The notes beneath the pieces were generated by a model. It worked only from the letters and a program-made list of their open reading frames with translations. It searched no databases and was not told the origin of the DNA. A stretch of 40,585 nt of DNA from an uncultured Deferribacteraceae bacterium (lineage in GTDB: Bacteria; Chrysiogenota; Deferribacteres; Deferribacterales; Mucispirillaceae). The stretch spans positions 1 through 40,585 of the forward strand of contig CAMRCY010000020.1 in the NCBI GenBank assembly GCA_947041165.1, in the 5' to 3' direction. A program made the translations under genes and the position numbers. This document shows positions 1-7,134 of this stretch, piece by piece (the first letter of the stretch is position 1; the number at the start of each line of letters is the position of its first letter).

Positions 1-22
1 ACGATATCTAAAATCATATCGT
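1..22. other. 7-bp inverted repeat at window edge
   Basis: ACGATAT at 1-7 is repeated in inverted form as ATATCGT at 16-22, with an 8-nt loop. No T-run follows on the plus strand. It could be the stem of a terminator for a gene left of the window or an operator for yjbQ. The window edge prevents a decision. Confidence 0.35.
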
Positions 23-76
23 ATACTTATTGCAACAATCTACTCTTTAATTCACTACTTTCAAACAATGAATATC

Positions 77-105
77 TTTACAATTTTATCTATTAATTTT
101 ATAAT
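77..105 (+). promoter_or_regulatory. Promoter of the yjbQ-family gene
   Basis: TTTACA at 77-82 and a perfect TATAAT at 100-105 are separated by 17 nt, a classic sigma-70 layout. The start codon is 26 nt past the -10 box. Confidence 0.6.
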
Positions 106-131
106 CATAAAAAAGTGATGAGGATATTGTT

Positions 132-548
132 ATGAAAAGTTATCGTAAAGAACTGTTCTTTAAAATTCCAACAAGACGTGGATTAGTGAATATATCAACT
201 GATGTTCAAAAGGCGATAGATGATAGTGGGGTTAAAGAGGGCTTAGTTTTAGTTAATGCTATGAATATTACTGCATCAGTTTTTATCAATGATAATGAGT
301 CTGGGTTGCATAATGATTATGAAGTGTGGCTAGAAAAATTAGCTCCTGAAAAACCGTACGATCAATACAAACATAATGGATATGAAGATAACGCAGATGC
401 TCATCTTAAAAGAACAATTATGGGACGTGAAACTGTTGTTGCAATAACAGAAGGCAAACTTGATTTTGGTACTTGGGAACAGATATTCTATTTTGAGTTT
501 GATGGAAAAAGAGAGAAACGTGTGCTTATAAAAATTATCGGTGAGTAA
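132..548 (+). CDS. yjbQ: YjbQ/UPF0047 family protein
   Basis: This 138-residue protein matches the small YjbQ (UPF0047, COG0432) family over its whole length. Visible family features are the N-terminal strand with RRGLVNIS, a central HNDYE segment, HLKR near residue 92, the GRE motif and the C-terminal [13 protein letters not shown] signature. Family members form compact trimers with a conserved His site. Some have weak thiamine-phosphate synthase activity, but the physiological role is not settled. A good binding site (GAGGATATTGTT before ATG) and an upstream sigma-70 promoter support this start. The gene looks monocistronic, with a hairpin at 627-658 before the convergent neighbour. A 20-bp repeat overlaps its stop codon. 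The family assignment is firm and the reaction is uncertain. Confidence 0.88.
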   Translation: MKSYRKELFFKIPTRRGLVNISTDVQKAIDDSGVKEGLVLVNAMNITASVFINDNESGLHNDYEVWLEKLAPEKPYDQYKHNGYEDNADAHLKRTIMGRETVVAITEGKLDFGTWEQIFYFEFDGKREKRVLIKIIGE

Positions 549-581
549 AGTGTAATATCGGCTAGTAAAGTATAATATCGG
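536..581 (+). repeat. 20-bp tandem repeat across the yjbQ stop
   Basis: ATCGG ends at 541, 561 and 581, giving a 20-nt period. The two full units, AGTAAAGTGTAATATCGG at 544-561 and AGTAAAGTATAATATCGG at 564-581, differ at one position. The first unit contains the TAA stop of the yjbQ-like gene, so the repeat seems to have grown from the end of the gene into its 3' UTR. Confidence 0.7.
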
Positions 582-621
582 TGAATAGATTTTGTGATAT
601 CAGTAGGTAGATAATTTAATT

Positions 622-658
622 ATAAAAATACAGATGTGAAGTTAACCACACCTGTATT
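622..658 (-). terminator. Hairpin terminator between convergent genes
   Basis: AATACAG-TGTG at 627-638 pairs with CACA-CTGTATT at 647-658, with one internal mismatch and an 8-nt loop. On the minus strand the stem runs into TTTTTATAA, which suits the gene at 677-1180. It may also stop plus-strand transcripts from yjbQ. Confidence 0.65.
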
Positions 659-676
659 ATAATTTTAAAACTAAAT

Positions 677-1180
677 TTATTTATTAATATTAGGGTTATG
701 TTCAGCGATCCCCTTTTCGATCAAATCAACTTCGTGTTCTTCAAGAATACAATGATCAAAATTATGTTCCTCACATTTAGTCGTAACAATGTAATGTAAA
801 TAATCGATACCATCATCGTAACTTAGCAAAGGGTTTTTATCTGCGTGTATATCCGCATCTAATCTAACAAGTGCAAACGCTAAATTGCCATTACCATCTT
901 CGTTATCTAGTTTGCTAGCAGTCAAAATATCTAACACCAATCCTCTACCATAAATACCGTTACGCCCAGCAGTAGTTCTCTTATCACCATAACAGTAAAA
1001 ATAAACTACATCCCCAATTTCAATCTCATAACCATCACGAACAAGATGATTAATATTCCCTGTTATCACATGTTTAACTCCATTTTCTATGCCAATAATC
1101 GGATTTCTACAACCTGCATTACTTTCACTATTTTCAACGATTTCTTCATCATTGTACTTTAAAAAATGGAATTTACTCAT
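677..1180 (-). CDS. Unknown protein, paralogue of the gene at 2160-2666
   Basis: I do not recognise this 167-residue protein. It aligns end to end, at roughly half its residues, with the product of 2160-2666. Shared landmarks are MSK-HF-KYND-E-VENSE, the HVITGNIN block, EIGD-VY-YC, KRT-AG-NGIYGRG, ASKLD, NPLLSY-DG and an acidic C-terminus. The middle (IGD, then a hydrophobic strand, then IYGRG and LD) recalls EVE/PUA-like beta-barrel folds that hold modified nucleotides. That is a fold guess, not an assignment. No signal peptide or membrane segment is visible, so a cytoplasmic location is likely. The start has an AGAGGAT binding site and a very good promoter at 1218-1246. It is divergent from the chloramphenicol acetyltransferase gene. 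Confidence 0.8.
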   Translation of the reverse strand: MSKFHFLKYNDEEIVENSESNAGCRNPIIGIENGVKHVITGNINHLVRDGYEIEIGDVVYFYCYGDKRTTAGRNGIYGRGLVLDILTASKLDNEDGNGNLAFALVRLDADIHADKNPLLSYDDGIDYLHYIVTTKCEEHNFDHCILEEHEVDLIEKGIAEHNPNINK

Positions 1181-1217
1181 AAAAATATCCTCTGTTATAG
1201 TCTATAAAACAAAGTTT

Positions 1218-1246
1218 ATTATACTATATGTAGATGTATAAATCAA
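1218..1246 (-). promoter_or_regulatory. Promoter of the unknown gene at 677-1180
   Basis: On the minus strand TTGATT (1246-1241) and a perfect TATAAT (1223-1218) are separated by 17 nt. The -10 box lies about 38 nt upstream of the start codon. Confidence 0.65.
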
Positions 1247-1306
1247 ACAATATATAATCTACTATACAGTCAATATTACGATTGATTGATGATGTCACTA
1301 CTATAA

Positions 1307-1335
1307 TTGAAATTGCAAGTTTACTATGTTATAGT
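1307..1335 (+). promoter_or_regulatory. Promoter of the cat gene
   Basis: TTGAAA at 1307-1312 and TATAGT at 1330-1335 have 17-nt spacing. They lie back to back with the divergent promoter at 1218-1246. I see no attenuator leader peptide of the kind found before inducible cat genes. Confidence 0.5.
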
Positions 1336-1390
1336 TAATAAACATTACATTATTAAAGGTTTTAGATACTATAAATAAAGGGAAACTATT

Positions 1391-2032
1391 ATGAAATTTA
1401 ATATTATTGATATGGACACTTATGCGAGAAAAGAACATTACTATCATTATGCACATAAAGATCATTGTACTTACAGTTCAACTGCTACCGTTGATATTTC
1501 AAATCTTGTAAAGCAAATTAAAGATAATAAATTGAGATTTTATCCTGTATTTATTTACATAGTAACAAATATAGTAAACCGTATTAATGAGTTTAAAATG
1601 GGTGTAAATAAAAATAATGAGTTAGGATATTACGATGAAGTTTCGCCGTCATATATAATATTTCATGATGATGACAAAACCTTCTCATGTGCATATACTC
1701 AATTTCAAACCGATTTTAAAAAGTTTTATAACGATATCACAACAGATATGGAGAAGTATAAAGATGTGAAAGGGTTTAGAGTTATCGACGCACCAGTCAA
1801 CTCATTTCCTCTATCTTGCACACCGTGGCTAAACTATACAGCAATGAATATCAATGTGCCTTACTGTGATAATTTCTATGCACCGATTATTACATGGGGA
1901 AAATATAAAGATACAAATGGGGAGCTATTACTACCTGTAACAATACAAGTAAATCATGCCGTATGCGACGGGTATCATGTAGGGCAGTTCTTTATACAAC
2001 TACAAAAATTTGTTGATGAATTTATAATTTAA
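1391..2032 (+). CDS. cat: Chloramphenicol O-acetyltransferase, type A family
   Basis: The enzyme is expected to transfer acetyl from acetyl-CoA to the 3-hydroxyl of chloramphenicol in the cytoplasm. The 213 residues match the usual 210-220 of classical CAT trimers. The catalytic signature HAVCDGYH lies near the C-terminus, with the base at about His188, in the HxxxDG form. Other family landmarks are the early F-I-D-Y-R-EHYYHY segment, the RFYP-FIY helix around 56-62, SPSY-IFH, and the FPLSCTPWLNYTAMNIN block around 139-155. A good binding site (AAAGGG) precedes ATG. It stands alone on the plus strand between two paralogous unknown genes on the minus strand, which suggests a small accessory insertion. 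Base composition does not obviously differ from the surroundings, so any transfer would be old or from a similar genome. Activity on other acceptors is possible. Confidence 0.9.
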   Translation: MKFNIIDMDTYARKEHYYHYAHKDHCTYSSTATVDISNLVKQIKDNKLRFYPVFIYIVTNIVNRINEFKMGVNKNNELGYYDEVSPSYIIFHDDDKTFSCAYTQFQTDFKKFYNDITTDMEKYKDVKGFRVIDAPVNSFPLSCTPWLNYTAMNINVPYCDNFYAPIITWGKYKDTNGELLLPVTIQVNHAVCDGYHVGQFFIQLQKFVDEFII

Positions 2033-2100
2033 TAACTATAAAAAATATATTAATCAATACGACAAATATTTATGTTTTATAAAATGGATATTATAATCAA

Positions 2101-2140
2101 ACAAAAAAAACTGCCAATACAGTTAATCTATATTAGCAGT
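2101..2140 (-). terminator. Terminator of the unknown gene at 2160-2666
   Basis: ACTGC-AATA at 2110-2119 pairs with TATT-GCAGT at 2131-2140, with one mismatch and an 11-nt loop. On the minus strand the stem is followed by eight T residues. It lies 20 nt after the stop codon. Confidence 0.8.
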
Positions 2141-2159
2141 CAAAAGTTTTACAATAATA

Positions 2160-2666
2160 TTATTTACCAGCACTCGTTTTTGCGATACCATCTTCAATTG
2201 ATTTAACTTCATCATCAGTCAATATATAATGTCCCCAGTTGTTTAATCCTGATTTAGATTTAACAATATCTTCTAAATAAGCAACACCATCTTTGTAACT
2301 TAATAGAGGTTTTTTATCAGCAGTTAAATTTGTATTTAATTTAATAAGTGCAAATTTTAAATTGCCATCACCGTTTTCGTAATCAAGTTTTGAAGCGATT
2401 AAAAAATCTACTATCACTCCTCTACCATAGATACCGTTTAAACCAGCACCTGTTCTTTTAACTCCACCACAATAAAGATATACCGTGTCACCGATTTCTA
2501 ACATCTCTTGATTGCCGTTTTTATCTTTGATGTAATTAATGTTTCCTGTGATTACATGTCTGATACCATTTTCTAGATCTGATACAGGATTTCTCCAACC
2601 AGAATCTGTTTCACTATTTTCTACTACTTTCTCATCGTTATATTTAAAAAAATGACATTTGCTCAT
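2160..2666 (-). CDS. Unknown protein, paralogue of the gene at 677-1180
   Basis: This 168-residue protein is the second copy of the unknown family at 677-1180. It has the same MSK-HFFKYND start, HVITGNIN, LEIGDTVYLYC, KRTGAGLNGIYGRG, ASKLD and LLSYKDG blocks. It carries a slightly longer linker (DKNGNQEML) before the IGD strand and lacks the last residues of its paralogue. It has no signal peptide or transmembrane segment. AGGAG lies seven nucleotides before ATG, and its own terminator follows at once, so it is probably transcribed alone. The pair brackets the cat gene. Function is unknown; an EVE/PUA-like beta-barrel is a weak possibility. Confidence 0.8.
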   Translation of the reverse strand: MSKCHFFKYNDEKVVENSETDSGWRNPVSDLENGIRHVITGNINYIKDKNGNQEMLEIGDTVYLYCGGVKRTGAGLNGIYGRGVIVDFLIASKLDYENGDGNLKFALIKLNTNLTADKKPLLSYKDGVAYLEDIVKSKSGLNNWGHYILTDDEVKSIEDGIAKTSAGK

Positions 2667-2746
2667 ATACTTCTCCTGTTATACTTTTATTCTGAAACTA
2701 CATAGCTATACTTTGTTACAGTTACTTATGCATTTATATTTCTAGA

Positions 2747-2941
2747 TTATTTTGAATTGTTGAATATGTTGCACCTTGTAATATATCCCATATTTGTGAA
2801 ACCCCCAACCAGTTTTAATTCATCGGCTTTAATTATTGGGTTTTTATTCTAAGAGTTGATGTTGCTTGAATTATACTTTACTGTACTATCTTCAGTTATA
2901 AATCTTCTTCCATCAAAACTTATAACTGTTACTAATTTAAT
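2747..2941 (-). pseudogene. Decayed ORF fragment interrupted by TAG
   Basis: One minus-strand frame reads like real protein for 65 codons but has no start codon and an in-frame TAG at 2849-2851. The upstream half includes VTVISFDGRRFITEDSTV. The downstream half includes KADELKLVGGFTNMGYITR and ends at TAA. The LVGGFTNMGYI block loosely recalls the nucleotide loop of choline-kinase-like phosphotransferases, but I cannot assign a family. It fills most of the 413-bp gap between 2666 and 3080. A remnant of a displaced gene is the simplest reading. Confidence 0.35.
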
Positions 2942-3007
2942 CTATTTTTATAAAGTATACTCACTCAACACTATATACAAATTATATAAATTAGCAACTG
3001 TTTAAAT

Positions 3008-3038
3008 CAAAAAAACGTATAATATCAATACTATACGT
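3008..3038 (-). terminator. Terminator of the amidohydrolase gene
   Basis: ACGTATA at 3015-3021 and TATACGT at 3032-3038 form a perfect 7-bp stem with a 10-nt loop. On the minus strand it is followed by seven T residues. It lies 42 nt past the stop of the gene at 3080-4489. Confidence 0.8.
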
Positions 3039-3079
3039 CTATTTCGATCTATTACACAATCTATATAACTAAAACATAA

Positions 3080-4489
3080 TTATCTACCGTTCCACATCGT
3101 AAGCGGTTTTAAGCTTGGCTCAACTATAATAGATTTAAGCCCTTCTGCTTTTATAGATTTCTCGCCCTTTTTAGTACATATAATATTTGCACCACGTCCA
3201 ACAACTAACCCTTCATACATAATTAATTTGCCATCAACAAACGATGCTACAGCTTTATCTAAATTATAATCTATAATCGTAATATCAGCGTCAGCCCCGA
3301 TCGATAGATGTCCTTTATTCTTCAATCTTAACAATCTCGATGGATTATAACTAGCTTTAATTATATATTCGTTCAATGACAAAATATCTAACTTCACAAG
3401 AGGCATACCTTTAGACACTAAAACATTGCGAGGTATACAACCGCCGTCCGTTGATATAGCATCGACAATAAATCTATCGTCATCATCTTTAGCAGATACA
3501 AGTGCCATTCGTGCAACAGGTGGGTTCACAGCAAAACTTCCACCGATATTACTACCAACTTCTAGCCACGCATTAAGCCCCTCATCTCCAGTTAATAAAA
3601 CGCTCTCATTACCGACTTCAACAACAGCATTAACTCTACAATCAATGAACGCTCTTTTAATACCATCAGACGTTGCGTCATATCCAAATCTTTTCAGACA
3701 GTTCTGTGTAACATGACTAATCGGAATATCATTTTCACAAGTAAGTCGTGTTCCGTTCATAGGAGAAATATATGATTCACTATAAATATTTCTACTGCTT
3801 TTTAATAGATCAATCGCCATACTCACCTCTTTCATTTCAGAGTGAACAGCACCTCTACAGTAACTATTAATATGAGGTAAGTGTAAAAAGTTTTTACCCG
3901 CAATTTGAACAGCTTCAATCATACCATTTATATTTGAACCAGTCTCAGTTGAGCCTGCATGCCATGCGACATACGCTCCTTTATCTGTTGCTGTATTGAT
4001 TAAAGTTTCTGATACTGATGGAAGAAGTGGATAATGTCCACCTAACAATTTCACACCAAGTGAGCCTTTAGATAAGGACTCATCAATCAATGTTTCAATC
4101 TCTAACTTACTAGGGTTTGATGTTGCAAATGTGTATGGAGGAGAGGCATATTGTAGTGATGCAATATTAAGCCCCGCACCATAATCTTTTATTGATCCGA
4201 TAATATCATCAATCGGACCTGCAAGATCTAAACAAGTCGTAACACCAGCTTTTGCAAGCATAAACTGTCCAAAATGACTACCCCACATAGAACCTAAATG
4301 AACATGCGTATCTATTAAACCTGAGATCAAAATCTTACCAGTAAAATCATAAACCTCTCTACTTTTTGAGAGTGTTATATCGTCCTCTATCAACGCAATC
4401 TTTCCACCAACAATAGCTAAATCAGTAACTTTATCGATACCGTTAATAGGATCAACAACTCGTACATTTTTGATTAATATATCATACAT
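3080..4489 (-). CDS. Metal-dependent amidohydrolase, substrate unknown
   Basis: This 469-residue protein belongs to the amidohydrolase superfamily, with a TIM barrel flanked by a small beta-sandwich. The N-terminal strand set (ILIKNVRVVDP) leads to GLIDTHVHLG, giving the metal-binding HxH at 62-64. A likely bridging Lys lies in GVKLLGGH (about 147). Further His ligands sit in AWHAGS (about 177) and HLPHINSY (203 and 206). The catalytic Asp is probably in STDGG in the last third. The C-terminal GADADITIIDYN closes the sandwich. Length and motif order fit the dihydroorotase/dipeptidase/D-aminoacylase branch; which amide it cleaves cannot be read from sequence. AGAGGAG before ATG supports the start, and a terminator follows. 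No functional partner is adjacent. It is unlike the second amidohydrolase in this window, which is IadA. Confidence 0.85.
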   Translation of the reverse strand: MYDILIKNVRVVDPINGIDKVTDLAIVGGKIALIEDDITLSKSREVYDFTGKILISGLIDTHVHLGSMWGSHFGQFMLAKAGVTTCLDLAGPIDDIIGSIKDYGAGLNIASLQYASPPYTFATSNPSKLEIETLIDESLSKGSLGVKLLGGHYPLLPSVSETLINTATDKGAYVAWHAGSTETGSNINGMIEAVQIAGKNFLHLPHINSYCRGAVHSEMKEVSMAIDLLKSSRNIYSESYISPMNGTRLTCENDIPISHVTQNCLKRFGYDATSDGIKRAFIDCRVNAVVEVGNESVLLTGDEGLNAWLEVGSNIGGSFAVNPPVARMALVSAKDDDDRFIVDAISTDGGCIPRNVLVSKGMPLVKLDILSLNEYIIKASYNPSRLLRLKNKGHLSIGADADITIIDYNLDKAVASFVDGKLIMYEGLVVGRGANIICTKKGEKSIKAEGLKSIIVEPSLKPLTMWNGR

Positions 4490-4541
4490 AATAGATCTCC
4501 TCTTTCAACACTTAATAAACAATTTCCCATCATTACTTTAT

Positions 4542-4569
4542 TTATCATATAGCGAATAATCAAACTCAA
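4542..4569 (-). promoter_or_regulatory. Possible promoter of the amidohydrolase gene
   Basis: On the minus strand TTGAGT (4569-4564) and TGATAA (4547-4542) are 16 nt apart. They lie about 55 nt upstream of the start codon. The -10 match is moderate. Confidence 0.35.
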
Positions 4570-4625
4570 CAAGATGAATTTAATTACGGTTACTTTTATC
4601 TGTTATTATCCAGAATTTTATAAAT

Positions 4626-4684
4626 AAAAAACTCGTCCCTCAATCAAAGTTTATCTATCTAAACTTTAAAATAAAGAGACGAGT
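4626..4684 (-). terminator. Terminator of gap
   Basis: ACTCGTC at 4631-4637 pairs with GACGAGT at 4678-4684. Inside it AAAGTTTA at 4646-4653 pairs with TAAACTTT at 4660-4667. On the minus strand the outer stem is followed by TTTTTATTTA. It lies about 105 nt after the gap stop codon. Confidence 0.8.
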
Positions 4685-4789
4685 ATTTATTTATAACTTT
4701 TTAATATTTTTCAAAAATCAAATCAATTAACTCATAATGAGTTCATCGCAAGTTCCTAAAAGATCTATGCGAATAATTTAAATTTAAAC

Positions 4790-5794
4790 TTATAAAACTT
4801 TTGTCATAAGTTCTGCAGTTCTAGTTGAATATCCAGTTTCGTTATCGTACCAAGCGATGATCTTAACCATTCTCTCGTCCATAACTTTTGTCAACTTAGA
4901 ATCAAATACTGATGAAAAATTACAACCATTATAATCTATTGAAACTAACTCTTCCTCAGTATACAGAAGAACTCCTTTAAGATCACCTTGATTAGCAGCC
5001 GCTTTAATAGCGTTGTTGATATCTGCAACTGTAACATTTTTACCAACTCTACAAACTAGATCCACTAACGAAACATTAGGGGTAGGAACTCTAACAGCAA
5101 ACCCATCTAATTTACCTTTAAGTTCTGGTAAAACAAGACCAACAGCCTTTGCAGCTCCAGTTGATGTAGGGATAGCACTCATCGCAGCAGCTCTTGCTCT
5201 ACGGATATCACTGTGTGGTAGATCTAAAATATTCTGATCGTTTGTATATGAGTGAACAGTTGTCATTAATCCATGCTCTATAACAAAATTGTCATTCAAT
5301 ATTTTAGCAACAGGCGCTAAACAGTTTGTTGTGCAAGATGCATTAGAAATAATGTTATGTTTGCTCTTATCATATTTATTAAAGTTTACACCTAAAACAA
5401 CAGTGATATCTTCATCTGTCGCTGGAGCTGATATAATAACTTTTTTTGCACCTGCATTGATGTGTTTCTCAGCGTCTGCTCTCTTTGTAAATAATCCTGT
5501 TGACTCTAAAACTATCTCAGCTCCAACACTTTTCCAAGGAAGGTTCGCTGGATCTCTCTCTGCAGTAATTTGTATCTTTTTACCATCAACAGATATATAT
5601 CCTTCACCTGCTGTAATATCATTAGGCAATGTTCCATGTACTGAATCATATTTTAACAGATGTGCTATTGTTTGTGGACTTGTTAAATCATTGATCGAAA
5701 CAAAATCAACATCCAAATTCTTATCAGCTAACACTGCTCTAAAAACTGAACGTCCTATACGTCCAAAACCGTTAATTCCAACTTTGCAACTCAT
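4790..5794 (-). CDS. gap: Glyceraldehyde-3-phosphate dehydrogenase (NAD)
   Basis: The enzyme oxidises glyceraldehyde 3-phosphate to 1,3-bisphosphoglycerate with NAD and phosphate in glycolysis. The N-terminal KVGINGFGRIGR is the dinucleotide-binding glycine loop. The FVSINDL segment has the Asp typical of NAD-dependent enzymes. The nucleophile is Cys154 in SNASCTTNC, followed by the family His region (HSYTNDQ) and the C-terminal AWYDNETGYSTR. A start four codons upstream is open, but its codons are the ribosome binding site: GGAGGAAGAG precedes the second ATG. The start is therefore placed at 5794, giving 334 residues, the usual length. It appears monocistronic, with a promoter at 5864-5891 and a terminator at 4626-4684. 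With gpmI at 23940, it is one of two lower-glycolysis genes in the window. Confidence 0.97.
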   Translation of the reverse strand: MSCKVGINGFGRIGRSVFRAVLADKNLDVDFVSINDLTSPQTIAHLLKYDSVHGTLPNDITAGEGYISVDGKKIQITAERDPANLPWKSVGAEIVLESTGLFTKRADAEKHINAGAKKVIISAPATDEDITVVLGVNFNKYDKSKHNIISNASCTTNCLAPVAKILNDNFVIEHGLMTTVHSYTNDQNILDLPHSDIRRARAAAMSAIPTSTGAAKAVGLVLPELKGKLDGFAVRVPTPNVSLVDLVCRVGKNVTVADINNAIKAAANQGDLKGVLLYTEEELVSIDYNGCNFSSVFDSKLTKVMDERMVKIIAWYDNETGYSTRTAELMTKVL

Positions 5795-5863
5795 CTCTTC
5801 CTCCATATTTGTAACTGTATTTTTATCTATCTACTTCTAAAATTAATTAATTACCTTACCAAT

Positions 5864-5891
5864 CCTATAATAGATTATATAGAATGGTCAA
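5864..5891 (-). promoter_or_regulatory. Possible promoter of gap
   Basis: On the minus strand TTGACC (5891-5886) and TATAGG (5869-5864) have 16-nt spacing. They sit in the short gap after the glycosyltransferase stop codon, so gap need not depend on read-through. Confidence 0.4.
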
Positions 5892-5901
5892 GTGAAATAT
5901 A

Positions 5902-6966
5902 TTATAAATTTAATACCTTATCTACAACCATCTTATACTCACTATAAAAGTCATCGTATGAATAAATTTTATCAATCTTTTTACAACTTAAAATCTTATT
6001 AAATAAATCAATATGATCATCATGTTTATATATATTTGAGGCAGGAATAATATCTGGTAATACTCCGATATCACTGCTCATAATTCTTTTTTCTGTAGCT
6101 ATAATCTCAAACGCTACTCGTGCAATCTTCTCGCTATTAATAGATGATATAACACCTATATCAATCGCATTTATAATAGCAGGAATATCATCCCGTCTAC
6201 CAGTTATTACAGTTATCATATCCACACCGTTCTCTCGTGCCATATCCATAATATCATCATTAGATATACTTTCAGGAAAACCAACTAGCAGAAGTTTAAG
6301 ATTTTTATTAGTTTTGTATAAAATACCCATAGCTTTAAAAAAAATAGAATGCCCTTTAACAGGATCAAATCTGCCGATTACCGACACCACGCAATCATCT
6401 TCTTTATATCCAAACTCTGTACGTATAATCTCTCGCTTATTGATATCTGGATAAAAAATATCTCTATCCACTCCGCCATGAATAACGACTACTTTATCTG
6501 GGTTTATATTTAGATTGTTTATGAATTTGTTTCTGATAATTGAGGCTGTAACAATTATAATGTTAGTTAATTTTTTATAAAAGTATTTAGATAGTAAATC
6601 AGATGTAGGAGGACGATCGTCACCTCTAACTCTAATCAATATATTTGGGTTACGACTAAATATCCGTCTTAGACAAAGATACCAGAAAAATTCGCCCCTA
6701 TGAGCGATTATAATATCAACATCATTTGTTTTTAGAAATTTTTCAAATGAAATAATTGTTTTAAATATTTTTATCGGATTACTACTATTAAAATCAAATG
6801 TGTGATTAGCTATACCACGCTTCTCAGCCTCTCTTATTACAGGGGCGTTTGGTATAGATAATATTGAATGATTTTCACCATTCTTATTTGATACATCTGC
6901 TAATGAGAGTGCATACCACGCTGTAGCATTAAACCACCTAACATTAATAATATGCAATACATTCAT
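5902..6966 (-). CDS. GT4-family glycosyltransferase
   Basis: This 354-residue protein has the two-Rossmann GT-B layout of family 4 sugar transferases. The N-terminal half starts MNVLHIINVRW and contains DVDIIIAHRGEFFWYL, a likely acceptor-side region. The C-terminal donor half has the diagnostic SVIGRFDPVKGH (about 195-206), a LLLVGFPES strand and the ARVAFEIIATEKR stretch with the E-x7-E-like pair that holds the nucleotide sugar. No membrane segment is visible. The donor and acceptor cannot be inferred; a role in envelope polysaccharide or lipopolysaccharide is plausible. It lies 165 bp downstream of ftsZ on the same strand. Its ATG falls inside a copy of a repeat derived from the ftsZ 3' end, and no strong ribosome binding site is seen. 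Its start is less secure than its family. Confidence 0.85.
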   Translation of the reverse strand: MNVLHIINVRWFNATAWYALSLADVSNKNGENHSILSIPNAPVIREAEKRGIANHTFDFNSSNPIKIFKTIISFEKFLKTNDVDIIIAHRGEFFWYLCLRRIFSRNPNILIRVRGDDRPPTSDLLSKYFYKKLTNIIIVTASIIRNKFINNLNINPDKVVVIHGGVDRDIFYPDINKREIIRTEFGYKEDDCVVSVIGRFDPVKGHSIFFKAMGILYKTNKNLKLLLVGFPESISNDDIMDMARENGVDMITVITGRRDDIPAIINAIDIGVISSINSEKIARVAFEIIATEKRIMSSDIGVLPDIIPASNIYKHDDHIDLFNKILSCKKIDKIYSYDDFYSEYKMVVDKVLNL

Positions 6967-6972
6967 ATAATA

Positions 6973-7071
6973 TTAATCAGCCCGTGTCCTTCTAATATTC
7001 ATTAACATAATATATCTATAAAATATAATTAAGCTATACTCTTCTACTCTAACCTTATATAAAGCATTCAT
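6973..7071 (-). other. Small ORF between repeat copies, 32 codons
   Basis: An ATG in the middle repeat copy opens a 32-codon frame that ends with codons for RTRAD and a stop inside the third copy. This mirrors the KQAD end of FtsZ, while its first codons (MN-L) resemble the start of the glycosyltransferase. It is probably a by-product of duplicating the ftsZ/glycosyltransferase junction. There is no good ribosome binding site and I do not claim expression. Confidence 0.2.
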
Positions 7072-7102
7072 ATAATATCAATCAAACTCTATCCGTCTAC
7101 GT

Positions 7103-7134
7103 TAATATTATATAAAATTTTTCATATAATATTA
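7103..7134. other. 11-bp perfect inverted repeat at the ftsZ stop
   Basis: TAATATTATAT at 7103-7113 and ATATAATATTA at 7124-7134 pair perfectly around a 10-nt loop. One arm contains the ftsZ stop codon. It is all A-T pairs and no T-run follows, so it is more likely an mRNA 3'-end structure or a repeat by-product than a standard terminator. Confidence 0.5.

Noticed and set aside
1391-2032. cat carried on an insertion sequence or integron
   Set aside because: No transposase, integrase, terminal inverted repeat or attC-like site is visible around it.
2849-2851. Pyrrolysine or other recoding at TAG
   Set aside because: The frame has no start codon and nothing in the window indicates recoding machinery; a pseudogene is simpler.
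4790-5806. gap starting four codons earlier
   Set aside because: The extra codons are the GGAGGAAGAG ribosome binding site of the ATG at 5794.
5013-5840. Plus-strand ORFs opposite gap
   Set aside because: They are shadows of a fully conserved enzyme gene on the other strand and have no recognisable domains.
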